Source: Myxococcota bacterium (GTDB lineage: Bacteria; Myxococcota_A; UBA9160; PR03). From it: a stretch of 5,743 nucleotides of DNA. The notes beneath the pieces are model-generated. The model had not been told where the DNA came from. It saw nothing but the letters and a program-made list of their open reading frames with translations, and made no database searches. Made by a program: the position numbers and the translations under genes. The DNA lies in NCBI GenBank assembly GCA_025453505.1, contig JALOQG010000197.1, forward strand, positions 1 to 5,743, written 5' to 3'. Shown here piece by piece: positions 1 to 5,743 of this stretch; position 1 is the first letter of the stretch; the number at the start of each line of letters is the position of its first letter.

Positions 1-1520
1 CAATCGATCGCCCGCATGCGCGCGACCGCGCTGCGCACGGCGGGCACGAATCGCCGCGCCTCGACCGACACCAGCGTGCGTGCGCTGCCGCTCGCGGCAA
101 ACGCGGCGTCCACGGAGTCGAGCAGCGACGCGGAGTCGCCGTCGAGCACCCACTCCACCGCTGCGCCCGACGCTTCCGCGAGCGCGACGAGCGAAGCGAC
201 CCCCGCTGCGTCGCCGACGCGAACGATCCAGCGCGAAGCGAGCCCCTTCGCCGCGGGAGCCAGCGCAGCGGGCATCCGCAACGCGAGCGGCGCCGCGACG
301 CCATGCCGCGCGAGCGCCTCGGCGAAGGCGGGCACGCGCGCGAGCGCGGACTCGTCCGAGACGTCGAGCCGAAGCCCTTCGCACGCGATCTCGCGGCGTG
401 CGGCGAATGCGTCGGCGAGGCGCCAGGCGGCCGCCTCCGCATCGGCCGGCGGCGCACCGATGCAAAGTTCGGCGCGCACGAGCGCGCCGCCGCCGATCTC
501 GATCTTCGCGCCGCCCGACACCATCTGGCTCTCGCGCCGCGCGTGCCCGAACGGATTGGCGACGAACGGCGCACCGGGATTCGCGGCGGCCGCCGCTGCT
601 GGCAGCGTCCAGCCGGACTCTGCGCGACGTGCGATCGCGAGCGCGACCGGCACTTCCTTGACGGGATCTTCGGTGAGCGACACGCGAATCGTGTCGCCGA
701 GGCCGTCGGCCAGCAGGGAGCCGATCCCGATCGCGCTCTTGACGCGGCCGTCCTCGCCGTCGCCTGCCTCGGTGACGCCGACGTGGAACGGGTAGTCGCC
801 GCGTCCGCCTCTGGCGGCTCGCTCCGCCAGCATCGCCGCGAGCAGCCGATAGGCCTGGATCGCGACCTGCGGGTTGCTGGCCTTCATCGAGAAGACGACG
901 TCGTAGTACGACTCGCCCTCGCACACCGTGAGGAACTCGAGCGCCGACTCGACCATGCCGCGCGGCGTGTCGCCGTAGCGGTTCAGCACGCGATCCGAGA
1001 GCGAGCCGTGATTGGTGCCGATGCGCAGCGCGCGGCCGAGTTCCTTGCAGCGGCGCACGAGCGGGCGGAAGCGCTCGGCGACGCGCTCCAGTTCCTCGGA
1101 CCACTGCGCGTCGTCGTACTCGCGCACCTCGAACTTCTTCTTGTCGGCGAAGTTGCCCGGGTTGATGCGGACCTTCTCGACGTGCTCCGCGGCGATCATC
1201 GCGGCGTTCGGCGTGAAGTGGATGTCGGCGACGAGCGGGACGCGTATGCCGCGGCGCAGCAGCTCCGTCTTGATCTCGCCGAGGGCCTCCGCGTCGCGCA
1301 CCGACGGCGCCGTGATGCGCACGATCTCGCAGCCCGCCGCCGCGAGGCGCTCGGTCTGCGCGACGGTGCCCGCGACGTCCTGCGTGTCGGTGGTCGTCAT
1401 CGACTGGATGCGGATCGGGTTGTCGCCGCCGAGCGCGACGTCGCCGACTTGCACGACGCGGGTCGCGCGCCGCCGCGGCGCAAAGGGATCGCCGGGGAAC
1501 GGACGCAGGGATTCGGTCAT
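1..1520 (-). CDS. ispG: 4-hydroxy-3-methylbut-2-enyl diphosphate synthase, long form (partial, C-terminus off left edge)
   Basis: IspG (GcpE) catalyses the penultimate step of the MEP isoprenoid pathway, reducing the cyclic diphosphate MEcPP to HMBPP in the cytosol with a [4Fe-4S] cluster and reduced ferredoxin or flavodoxin. The 506 visible residues begin with the TIM barrel: IQSMTTTDTQDV (38-49), VADIHF (97-102), VRINPGNF (117-124), RIGTNHGSLS (166-175), SMKASN (211-216), GVTEAGDGEDGRVKSAIGIG (248-267) and DTIRVSLTEDP (276-286). From about residue 290 the protein enters an Ala-rich region with NPFGHARR and IEIGGG, matching the extra domain of the long, three-domain IspG known from plants, Chlamydia and Bacteroidetes. 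In the short form the Fe-S domain would follow here instead. The Cys ligands of that domain lie beyond position 1. The ATG at 1520 overlaps the alaS stop (ATGA), and only a weak purine-rich stretch precedes it, so translational coupling is likely. Identity is firm; the full length cannot be seen. Confidence 0.95.
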   Translation of the reverse strand, partial: MTESLRPFPGDPFAPRRRATRVVQVGDVALGGDNPIRIQSMTTTDTQDVAGTVAQTERLAAAGCEIVRITAPSVRDAEALGEIKTELLRRGIRVPLVADIHFTPNAAMIAAEHVEKVRINPGNFADKKKFEVREYDDAQWSEELERVAERFRPLVRRCKELGRALRIGTNHGSLSDRVLNRYGDTPRGMVESALEFLTVCEGESYYDVVFSMKASNPQVAIQAYRLLAAMLAERAARGGRGDYPFHVGVTEAGDGEDGRVKSAIGIGSLLADGLGDTIRVSLTEDPVKEVPVALAIARRAESGWTLPAAAAAANPGAPFVANPFGHARRESQMVSGGAKIEIGGGALVRAELCIGAPPADAEAAAWRLADAFAARREIACEGLRLDVSDESALARVPAFAEALARHGVAAPLALRMPAALAPAAKGLASRWIVRVGDAAGVASLVALAEASGAAVEWVLDGDSASLLDSVDAAFAASGSARTLVSVEARRFVPAVRSAVARMRAID

Positions 1521-4165
1521 TGGCCGGCGCGCACCCGCTCGCGCACGATCGCGAACGCCGCGTCGATCTTCGCGGGATCGCGGCCGCCCGCCTGCGCGAA
1601 GTCGGGACGCCCGCCTCCCTTGCCGCCCACCGCGGCGGCGGCCTCGCGGATCAGGTCGCCGGCCTTGAAGGGGCTCGTCAGATCGGACGTGACGCCGAGC
1701 GCGAGCGTGCCGCGGTCTTCCGCACTCGCCGCGAGCAGCACGATCCCGCTCTTCATGCGCTGGCGCAGCTCGTCGACCATCGCGCGCAGATCATCGCCGG
1801 CGGCGCCGTCGACCTTCGCGAGCAGCAGCGACACGGCGCCGACCGTCTCGGCCTGCGACGCCAGATCGCCCGACGCCGCGCTGCGCTGCGCCGCCCGCGC
1901 GGACTCGAGCTCGCGCTCGAGCGCTCGGCGTTCCTCGAGCAGCTTCTCGACGCGCACTTCGAGCTCGCCGACGGGCGCCTTGAGGAGTTCGGCGGTTCGC
2001 TCGAGCGCGCGTTCCTGCTCACGCCAACGCCGCAGCGCCTCGGGTCCGGTGAGCGCCTCGACGCGGCGTACGCCCGATGCGACGCCGCCTTCGCCGATCA
2101 CCTTGAGCACGCCGATGTCGCCGGTGGCGCGCACGTGCGTGCCGCCGCACAGCTCCTTCGAGAAATCGCCGAAGCTCAGCACGCGCACGCGATCGCCGTA
2201 CTTCTCTCCGAACATCGCGACGGCCCCGGCCGCGACCGCGTCCTTGTAGGCCATCTCCTCGACGACCGCGGGCGCGTTCGTCTCGATCCAGCCGTTGACG
2301 AGATCCTCGATCGCGTCGATCTCGCCGCGGCCGACGGGCGCGTCGTGGCTGAAGTCGAAGCGCAGGCGCCCCGGCGTCACGAGCGAGCCGCGCTGCGTCG
2401 CGTTGGGTCCGAGCACCTCGCGCAGCGCCGCGTGCAGCAGGTGCGTACCCGAGTGATGGCGCACCGAGCCGGCGCGGTGCGCGGGATCGACGGCGAGCCG
2501 CGCCGCCTGATCGACGTGGATCTCCCCGCTCGCGACCTTGCCGCGGTGGACGATCAGCTTGCCCGCCGGCCGCTGCGTGTCTTCGATCGCGACGCGGCCC
2601 GTGGGCGTCTCGATCACGCCGCGGTCGCCGACCTGCCCGCCGCTCTCGGCGTAGAAAGGCGTCTGCTCGACGATCACTTCGACCGCCTCGCCCGCCCGCG
2701 CCTGTTGCACCGACGCGCCGTTCGACAATAGCGCCAGCACGCGCGACTCCGCGACCAGGCCCTGGTAGCCGGTGAAGCGGCTCTCGAAGTCGCTCGCGAG
2801 CTGCGAGTGGATCGGGCCGACGGCCTCCTGCCCACTGCCCTTCCACGCCGCGCGCGCACGTTCGCGCTGTTCGTTCATCGCCACTTCGAAGCCGGCGTGG
2901 TCGTAGCCGAGGTGCTTGCTCGACAGGATGTCGTCGGTCAGATCGGTCGGGAAGCCGAAGGTGTCGTAGAGCTTGAACACGACGTCGCCGGGCAGCATCT
3001 GCTGGCCCGCCGCTTTCCCTTTCGCGATCTCTTCTTCGAGCAGCGAAAGTCCCTTCGACAGCGTCTCGAGGAAGCGCTCCTCCTCGCGGCGGATGCGATC
3101 CTCGATGTATTCGCGGCGTGCGACGAGTTCCGGGTACGCGTCGCCCATCTCCTCGATCACTGCGCCCGCCACCTCGAACAGGAACGGACGCTCGAGGCCG
3201 AGCAGCACGCCGTGGCGCGCCGCGCGGCGCAGGATCCTGCGCAACACGTAGCCACGACCCTCGTTCGACGGCAGCACGCCGTCGCCGATCAGGAACGTCA
3301 CCGCACGCGCGTGGTCGGCGACGACGCGCAGCGAGACGTCCTTCTCGGGATCCGTGCCGAGGCGCACGCCGGAGAGCTGCTGCGCACGTTCGAGAATGCC
3401 GCGGAACAGATCCGTGTCGTAGTTGGAGCGAACGCCCTGCAGGACCGCCGCCACGCGCTCGAGGCCCGCGCCCGTGTCGATCGACGGCTTCGGCAGCGGC
3501 GTCATCGCGCCCGACGCGTCGCGGTTGAACTGCATGAACACGAGATTCCAGATTTCGAGCCAGCGGCCGCAATCGCACGACGGGTCGCACGCTTCGGGCG
3601 ACTTCGGACAGCCTTCCTGGCGGCCCCAGTCGAAATAGATCTCGGAGCACGGGCCGCAGGGGCCCGTGTCGCCCATCTGCCAGAAGTTGTCGGCCTCGTC
3701 GAGCCGCGTGATGCGACTCGCCGGGACGCCGACCTCCTTCGCCCACAGCTCCGCGGCCTCATCGTCCTCGCGGAACACGGTGACCGCCAGCTTGTCCGGC
3801 GGGATGCCCCAGGTCTGCGTCACCAGCTCCCAGGCCCAGACGATCGCGTCGCGCTTGAAGTAGTCGCCGAACGAGAAGTTGCCGAGCATCTCGAAGAACG
3901 TGTGATGCCGCGGCGTGCGCCCGACGTTCTCGAGATCGTTGTGCTTGCCCGACACGCGCATGCACTTCTGCGACGTGGTCGCGCGCGCGTAGTCGCGCGT
4001 CTCCTCGCCGAGGAAGAGGCGCTTGAACGGCACCATGCCCGCGTTCGTGAAGAGCAACGTCGGATCGCCCTCGGGCACGAGCGCACCGCTCGCGACGATG
4101 CGATGCCCACGCTCTTCGAAGAAGCGCAGGAAGCTCGAACGGATCTCGCGGGCGGTCATCGGCAA
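1517..4165 (-). CDS. alaS: Alanyl-tRNA synthetase
   Basis: Class II synthetase that charges tRNA-Ala with alanine in the cytosol and hydrolyses mischarged Ser- or Gly-tRNA-Ala. At 882 residues it is close to the E. coli enzyme (about 876). The catalytic domain (about 1-245) shows DPTLLFTNAGM (34-44), SQKCMRVSGKHNDLENVG (65-82), FFEMLGNFSFGDYF (90-103), GDTGPCGPCSEIYFD (165-179) and motif 3 DTGAGLERV (230-238). A helical tRNA-recognition domain follows. The editing domain carries the zinc/active-site ligands H571 and H575 (HSGTH) and C673 and H677 (CGGTH). Residues about 712-768 are charged and probably coiled coil, and the C-Ala domain ends with GGKGGGRPDFAQAGG (847-861). A Cys-rich insertion (C186, C193, C197, C199) differs from E. 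coli. The start is TTG at 4165, 10 nt from a GAGGAG; ATG at 4159 (880 aa) is the alternative, 16 nt away. It probably forms an operon with ispG downstream. Confidence 0.98.
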   Translation of the reverse strand: MPMTAREIRSSFLRFFEERGHRIVASGALVPEGDPTLLFTNAGMVPFKRLFLGEETRDYARATTSQKCMRVSGKHNDLENVGRTPRHHTFFEMLGNFSFGDYFKRDAIVWAWELVTQTWGIPPDKLAVTVFREDDEAAELWAKEVGVPASRITRLDEADNFWQMGDTGPCGPCSEIYFDWGRQEGCPKSPEACDPSCDCGRWLEIWNLVFMQFNRDASGAMTPLPKPSIDTGAGLERVAAVLQGVRSNYDTDLFRGILERAQQLSGVRLGTDPEKDVSLRVVADHARAVTFLIGDGVLPSNEGRGYVLRRILRRAARHGVLLGLERPFLFEVAGAVIEEMGDAYPELVARREYIEDRIRREEERFLETLSKGLSLLEEEIAKGKAAGQQMLPGDVVFKLYDTFGFPTDLTDDILSSKHLGYDHAGFEVAMNEQRERARAAWKGSGQEAVGPIHSQLASDFESRFTGYQGLVAESRVLALLSNGASVQQARAGEAVEVIVEQTPFYAESGGQVGDRGVIETPTGRVAIEDTQRPAGKLIVHRGKVASGEIHVDQAARLAVDPAHRAGSVRHHSGTHLLHAALREVLGPNATQRGSLVTPGRLRFDFSHDAPVGRGEIDAIEDLVNGWIETNAPAVVEEMAYKDAVAAGAVAMFGEKYGDRVRVLSFGDFSKELCGGTHVRATGDIGVLKVIGEGGVASGVRRVEALTGPEALRRWREQERALERTAELLKAPVGELEVRVEKLLEERRALERELESARAAQRSAASGDLASQAETVGAVSLLLAKVDGAAGDDLRAMVDELRQRMKSGIVLLAASAEDRGTLALGVTSDLTSPFKAGDLIREAAAAVGGKGGGRPDFAQAGGRDPAKIDAAFAIVRERVRAGQ

Positions 4166-4175
4166 GCCGGGGGGT

Positions 4176-4181
4176 CTCCTC
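4176..4181 (-). promoter_or_regulatory. Ribosome binding site of alaS (decides TTG versus ATG start)
   Basis: On the minus strand GAGGAG lies at 4181-4176. It is 10 nt from the TTG at 4165 and 16 nt from the ATG at 4159. The shorter distance is closer to normal Shine-Dalgarno spacing and favours TTG, while ATG is the stronger initiation codon. The two options differ by only two residues (Met-Pro), and both give an N-terminus that fits the family, so homology cannot settle it. Confidence 0.65.
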
Positions 4182-4196
4182 GCGGATGGCGCGCCG

Positions 4197-4226
4197 AGTC
4201 TAACGGAGCCCTGCGGGGGGCGTCAG
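4197..4226 (-). promoter_or_regulatory. Candidate sigma70-type promoter for alaS-ispG
   Basis: Reading the minus strand, CTGACG (4226-4221) matches TTGACA at 4 of 6 positions. After an 18-nt spacer, TAGACT (4202-4197) matches TATAAT at 4 of 6. Transcription would start near 4190, giving a short leader of about 25 nt that contains the GAGGAG at 4181-4176. A leader this short leaves no room for a T-box or other riboswitch at this start. The assignment rests on consensus matching alone, in a GC-rich background where the TAGACT stretch stands out. Confidence 0.4.
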
Positions 4227-4269
4227 CGCAGTACCGACACTCGTGGACCGCCATCCTCTTCGTCCGCCT

Positions 4270-4303
4270 GATCGATCCGGGGTACCCTGCGCGTGTCCCG
4301 GGA
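4270..4303. repeat. Cluster of three 8-bp palindromes in the alaS/uma2 divergent intergenic region
   Basis: Three perfect 8-bp palindromes lie within 34 bp just upstream of the Uma2 start: GATCGATC (4270-4277), GGGTACCC (4280-4287) and TCCCGGGA (4296-4303). The last overlaps the GGAG of the Uma2 ribosome binding site. In addition, CCGGGG (4277-4282) can pair with TCCCGG (4296-4301, including one G-T pair) to form a hairpin that would partly cover that site. The palindromes are directly visible; a regulatory role is speculative. Confidence 0.4.
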
Positions 4304-4304
4304 G
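4300..4304 (+). promoter_or_regulatory. Ribosome binding site of the Uma2 gene
   Basis: GGGAG at 4300-4304 ends 7 nt before the ATG at 4312, which is ideal Shine-Dalgarno spacing. It fixes the start there rather than at the in-frame GTG at 4243, which would add 23 residues (Pro, Arg and Cys-rich) not typical of the family. No convincing -10/-35 pair is visible for this gene. TACCCT at 4283-4288 with TTCGTC at 4259-4264 (18-nt spacer) is only a weak match. Confidence 0.7.
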
Positions 4305-4311
4305 ATCGTCC

Positions 4312-4896
4312 ATGAATGAACTCGCCCCGCAGCAGCCGGATGGGCCGACGCGGATCCCGACCTCCGAATACCTCCGCCTGATCGAGACGGGCGTACTCGG
4401 AAGAGACGATCGCGTCGAGTTGCTCGGCGGGGTGATCGTCGCGATGACGCCTTGTGATCCTTCCCATGCCACGGCGACGATGCGCGCGACCTTCGCACTC
4501 GACCGCGCAGTCGACTCGCGCGCAGCAGTGCGGACGCAGTTCTCCCTGGTCGCAAGCCAATGGTCCGTGCCGGAGCCGGATGTCGCGGTCGTACCGGGCT
4601 CTCTCGAAGACTACGAACACGCGCATCCAACGAGCGCCCTGCTGGTGGTCGAGGTCTCGAACTCCTCTCTCAAGCAGGACCGGCTCAGCAAGTCGCGGAT
4701 CTACGCCGCGGCGAAGATTCCCGAGTACTGGATCGTGAATCTGCGCGAGCGGGTCGTCGAAGTGATGCACGACCCCGATCCCGCGACGGCGCTGTACCGG
4801 GTGACGCGCATCGCGACCGCGGGCGAGACGCTGGAACTCACCGCGCTGCCCGGGGCGCGCGTCGCAGTCGCCGATCTGTTGCCGCTGGCGCGGTGA
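4312..4896 (+). CDS. Uma2 family (DUF820) PD-(D/E)XK nuclease-fold protein
   Basis: A 194-residue protein of the Uma2 family (PF05685), which has a restriction-endonuclease-like fold. Its biological role is not established, and members are abundant in cyanobacteria and other large bacterial genomes. The usual order of motifs is present: an N-terminal helix followed by VELLGG with E36, MTPCDPSH (45-52), the EPD motif with D90 followed by VAVV, LLVVEVSNSS with E114, the lysine K127 in RLSKSRIYA, and IPEYWIVNL (136-144). D90, E114 and K127 form the expected PD-(D/E)XK active site, so the protein looks catalytically intact and full length. There is no signal peptide or membrane segment. It stands alone, divergent from alaS and convergent with the kinase gene. 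Its third codon positions seem slightly less GC-biased than those of alaS, which would fit later acquisition, but I did not measure this. DNA as substrate is inferred from the fold only. Confidence 0.9.
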   Translation: MNELAPQQPDGPTRIPTSEYLRLIETGVLGRDDRVELLGGVIVAMTPCDPSHATATMRATFALDRAVDSRAAVRTQFSLVASQWSVPEPDVAVVPGSLEDYEHAHPTSALLVVEVSNSSLKQDRLSKSRIYAAAKIPEYWIVNLRERVVEVMHDPDPATALYRVTRIATAGETLELTALPGARVAVADLLPLAR

Positions 4897-5022
4897 TCGG
4901 CGCACGGCCAGACCGGCATCGGCGCCGCGAGAGCATGCGCTACTTGCGCGTGTTGGCCAGCGCGCGCCGCACGAGCGGCGTCGCGACGCTACGCGAGCCG
5001 CCCAGGGACGCGAGCCACGCGA

Positions 5023-5743
5023 TCACGCAGCCAACCCAGGCGGGAACGAGACGGTGACGGCGAGACCGCGTCCGCTCGGACCGTCGCCGAGCGAGATCGA
5101 CGCGCCGTGGAGAGTCGCGATGCGCTCGGCGATCGCGAGGCCGAGCCCGGCGCCGCTCTCGCCCGTGCCGAGCCCGCGGTGGAAGCGGCCGAGCACGTGC
5201 GGACGTTCGGCCGGAGCGATGCCGGGACCTGCGTCCTCGACGCGCAGCGTGACGCCGCTCGCCGCGCGTGCGATCGCGACATGGACGTTGCCGCCGGATG
5301 CGCCGTAACGGACGGCGTTGTCGACGAGGTTGCGGATCAGCACGTGCAGCAGCGCGGCGTCGCCGCGCAAGGACATCGGCGCCGCGGCATCGAGCGCGAT
5401 CGCGACGCCGCGCGCGTGTGCCGCCGGAGCGAGTTCCGTGAGCACCTCGTGCGCGACGGCCGCGAGATCGCAGGCCGCGAAGCGCTCGCGCCACTCGCCG
5501 GACTCGAGTCGCGCGAGCGTGAGCAGCTGCTCGGTGAGCCGCGCCGCGCGATCGCAGCCGGCGATCACCTGATCGAGAGCGTGGCGGCGCTCCGTGTCGA
5601 TCACCGACGCGCGCGCCACCTCGGCCTGCGCGCGGATCGCGGCGAGCGGCGTGCGAAGCTCGTGCGCGGCGTCGGCGGTGAAGGCGCGCTCGCGCTCGAG
5701 GGACTCGCCGATGCGCGCAAAGAGCGTGTTCAACCGCGCGACC
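5023..5743 (-). CDS. Sensor histidine kinase, C-terminal part (N-terminus off right edge)
   Basis: This is the transmitter half of a membrane-bound two-component sensor kinase, open at the right edge: the first complete codon is at 5742, and the TTG at 5733 is an internal Leu rather than a start. It begins with VARLNTLF, the end of a HAMP-like linker. The H box FTADAAHELRTPLAAI follows, with the phosphorylated His at 5664-5662. The HATPase_c domain has the N box RNLVDNAVRYG (first Asn at 5331-5329), the G1 box VEDAGPGIAP (Asp at 5235-5233), the F box VLGRFHRG and the G2 box GAGLGLAIAERIATLHG. All catalytic motifs are intact and it stops with TGA at 5025-5023 soon after the last strand. The RERAFTADAAHELRTPL signature is typical of the QseC/PmrB/TctE group of the OmpR-linked kinases. 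The stimulus cannot be inferred because the sensor domain and the likely upstream response regulator are outside the window. Confidence 0.94.
   Translation of the reverse strand, partial: VARLNTLFARIGESLERERAFTADAAHELRTPLAAIRAQAEVARASVIDTERRHALDQVIAGCDRAARLTEQLLTLARLESGEWRERFAACDLAAVAHEVLTELAPAAHARGVAIALDAAAPMSLRGDAALLHVLIRNLVDNAVRYGASGGNVHVAIARAASGVTLRVEDAGPGIAPAERPHVLGRFHRGLGTGESGAGLGLAIAERIATLHGASISLGDGPSGRGLAVTVSFPPGLAA

Noticed and set aside
303..2249. 648-codon plus-strand open frame antisense to ispG and alaS
   Set aside because: It is Arg/Ala/His/Asp-rich with no recognisable domain and lies opposite two well-conserved genes. GC-rich codon bias suppresses stop codons in the opposite frames, which explains its length.
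2019..3746. 575-codon minus-strand frame inside alaS
   Set aside because: It is a +1/+2 shadow of AlaRS dominated by Arg, Gly and Ala. The alaS frame itself is intact and carries all family motifs.
4243..4311. GTG at 4243 as the Uma2 start
   Set aside because: It would add 23 Pro/Arg/Cys-containing residues not seen in the family and lacks a Shine-Dalgarno, whereas the ATG at 4312 has GGGAG at 7 nt.
4166..4311. T-box or riboswitch upstream of alaS
   Set aside because: No T-box sequence, specifier stem or terminator/antiterminator pair is visible, and the candidate promoter leaves a leader of only about 25 nt.
2807..4315. 502-codon plus-strand open frame antisense to alaS, reaching the Uma2 start
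   Set aside because: Same composition artefact: its sequence is a low-complexity mirror of AlaRS with no motifs, and it has no support as a gene.
4156..4905. 249-codon minus-strand frame opposite the Uma2 gene
   Set aside because: It covers both the Uma2 coding region and the intergenic region, has no domain signature, and the plus-strand frame has clear Uma2 motifs and a good ribosome binding site.
4935..4951. Hairpin ATGCGC-TACTT-GCGCGT in the convergent gap as a terminator
   Set aside because: The stem is only 6 bp with one G-T pair and no T-run follows on either strand. Such stems are common by chance at this GC content. The CGGCGC/GCGCCG pair at 4898-4927 fails for the same reason.
4940..5494. 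Minus-strand frame overlapping the kinase and extending past its stop
   Set aside because: Upstream of 5023 it is an Arg-rich shadow of the kinase ATPase domain. The extra tail of about 27 residues has no recognisable feature and the kinase already ends normally.

Overview
This 5.7 kb window comes from a GC-rich bacterial chromosome. All four genes have the G/C-ending codon bias of high-GC genomes, and that bias keeps several long antisense frames open without making them genes. The long-form IspG, the cysteine-rich AlaRS variant and the QseC/PmrB-like kinase suggest a Gram-negative lineage, perhaps deltaproteobacterial/Myxococcota-like or planctomycete-like. This placement is inferred from family resemblance only and is not firm.

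Layout: on the minus strand, alaS (1517-4165) is followed directly by ispG (1520 down to the left edge). The alaS stop and ispG start share an ATGA overlap. The IspG C-terminus, including its iron-sulfur domain, lies outside the window. Divergent from alaS is a plus-strand gene for a Uma2/DUF820 family protein (4312-4896). The 146 bp between them hold a plausible alaS promoter, a clear Shine-Dalgarno for each gene and a cluster of three short palindromes. After a 126 bp convergent gap with no clear terminator comes the C-terminal part of a sensor histidine kinase (5023 to the right edge, minus strand), whose sensor region is outside the window.

Function: alaS and ispG form a housekeeping pair (tRNA charging and MEP-pathway isoprenoid synthesis) that is probably co-transcribed and translationally coupled. 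The Uma2 gene is a stand-alone accessory gene of unknown role. The kinase is part of a separate two-component system whose regulator is probably upstream, beyond 5743. I found no mobile element, CRISPR array, RNA gene or evidence of a new multi-gene system. The points most worth a second look are the large inserted domain in IspG, the Cys cluster in AlaRS, the lone Uma2 protein and the palindrome cluster in the divergent intergenic region.
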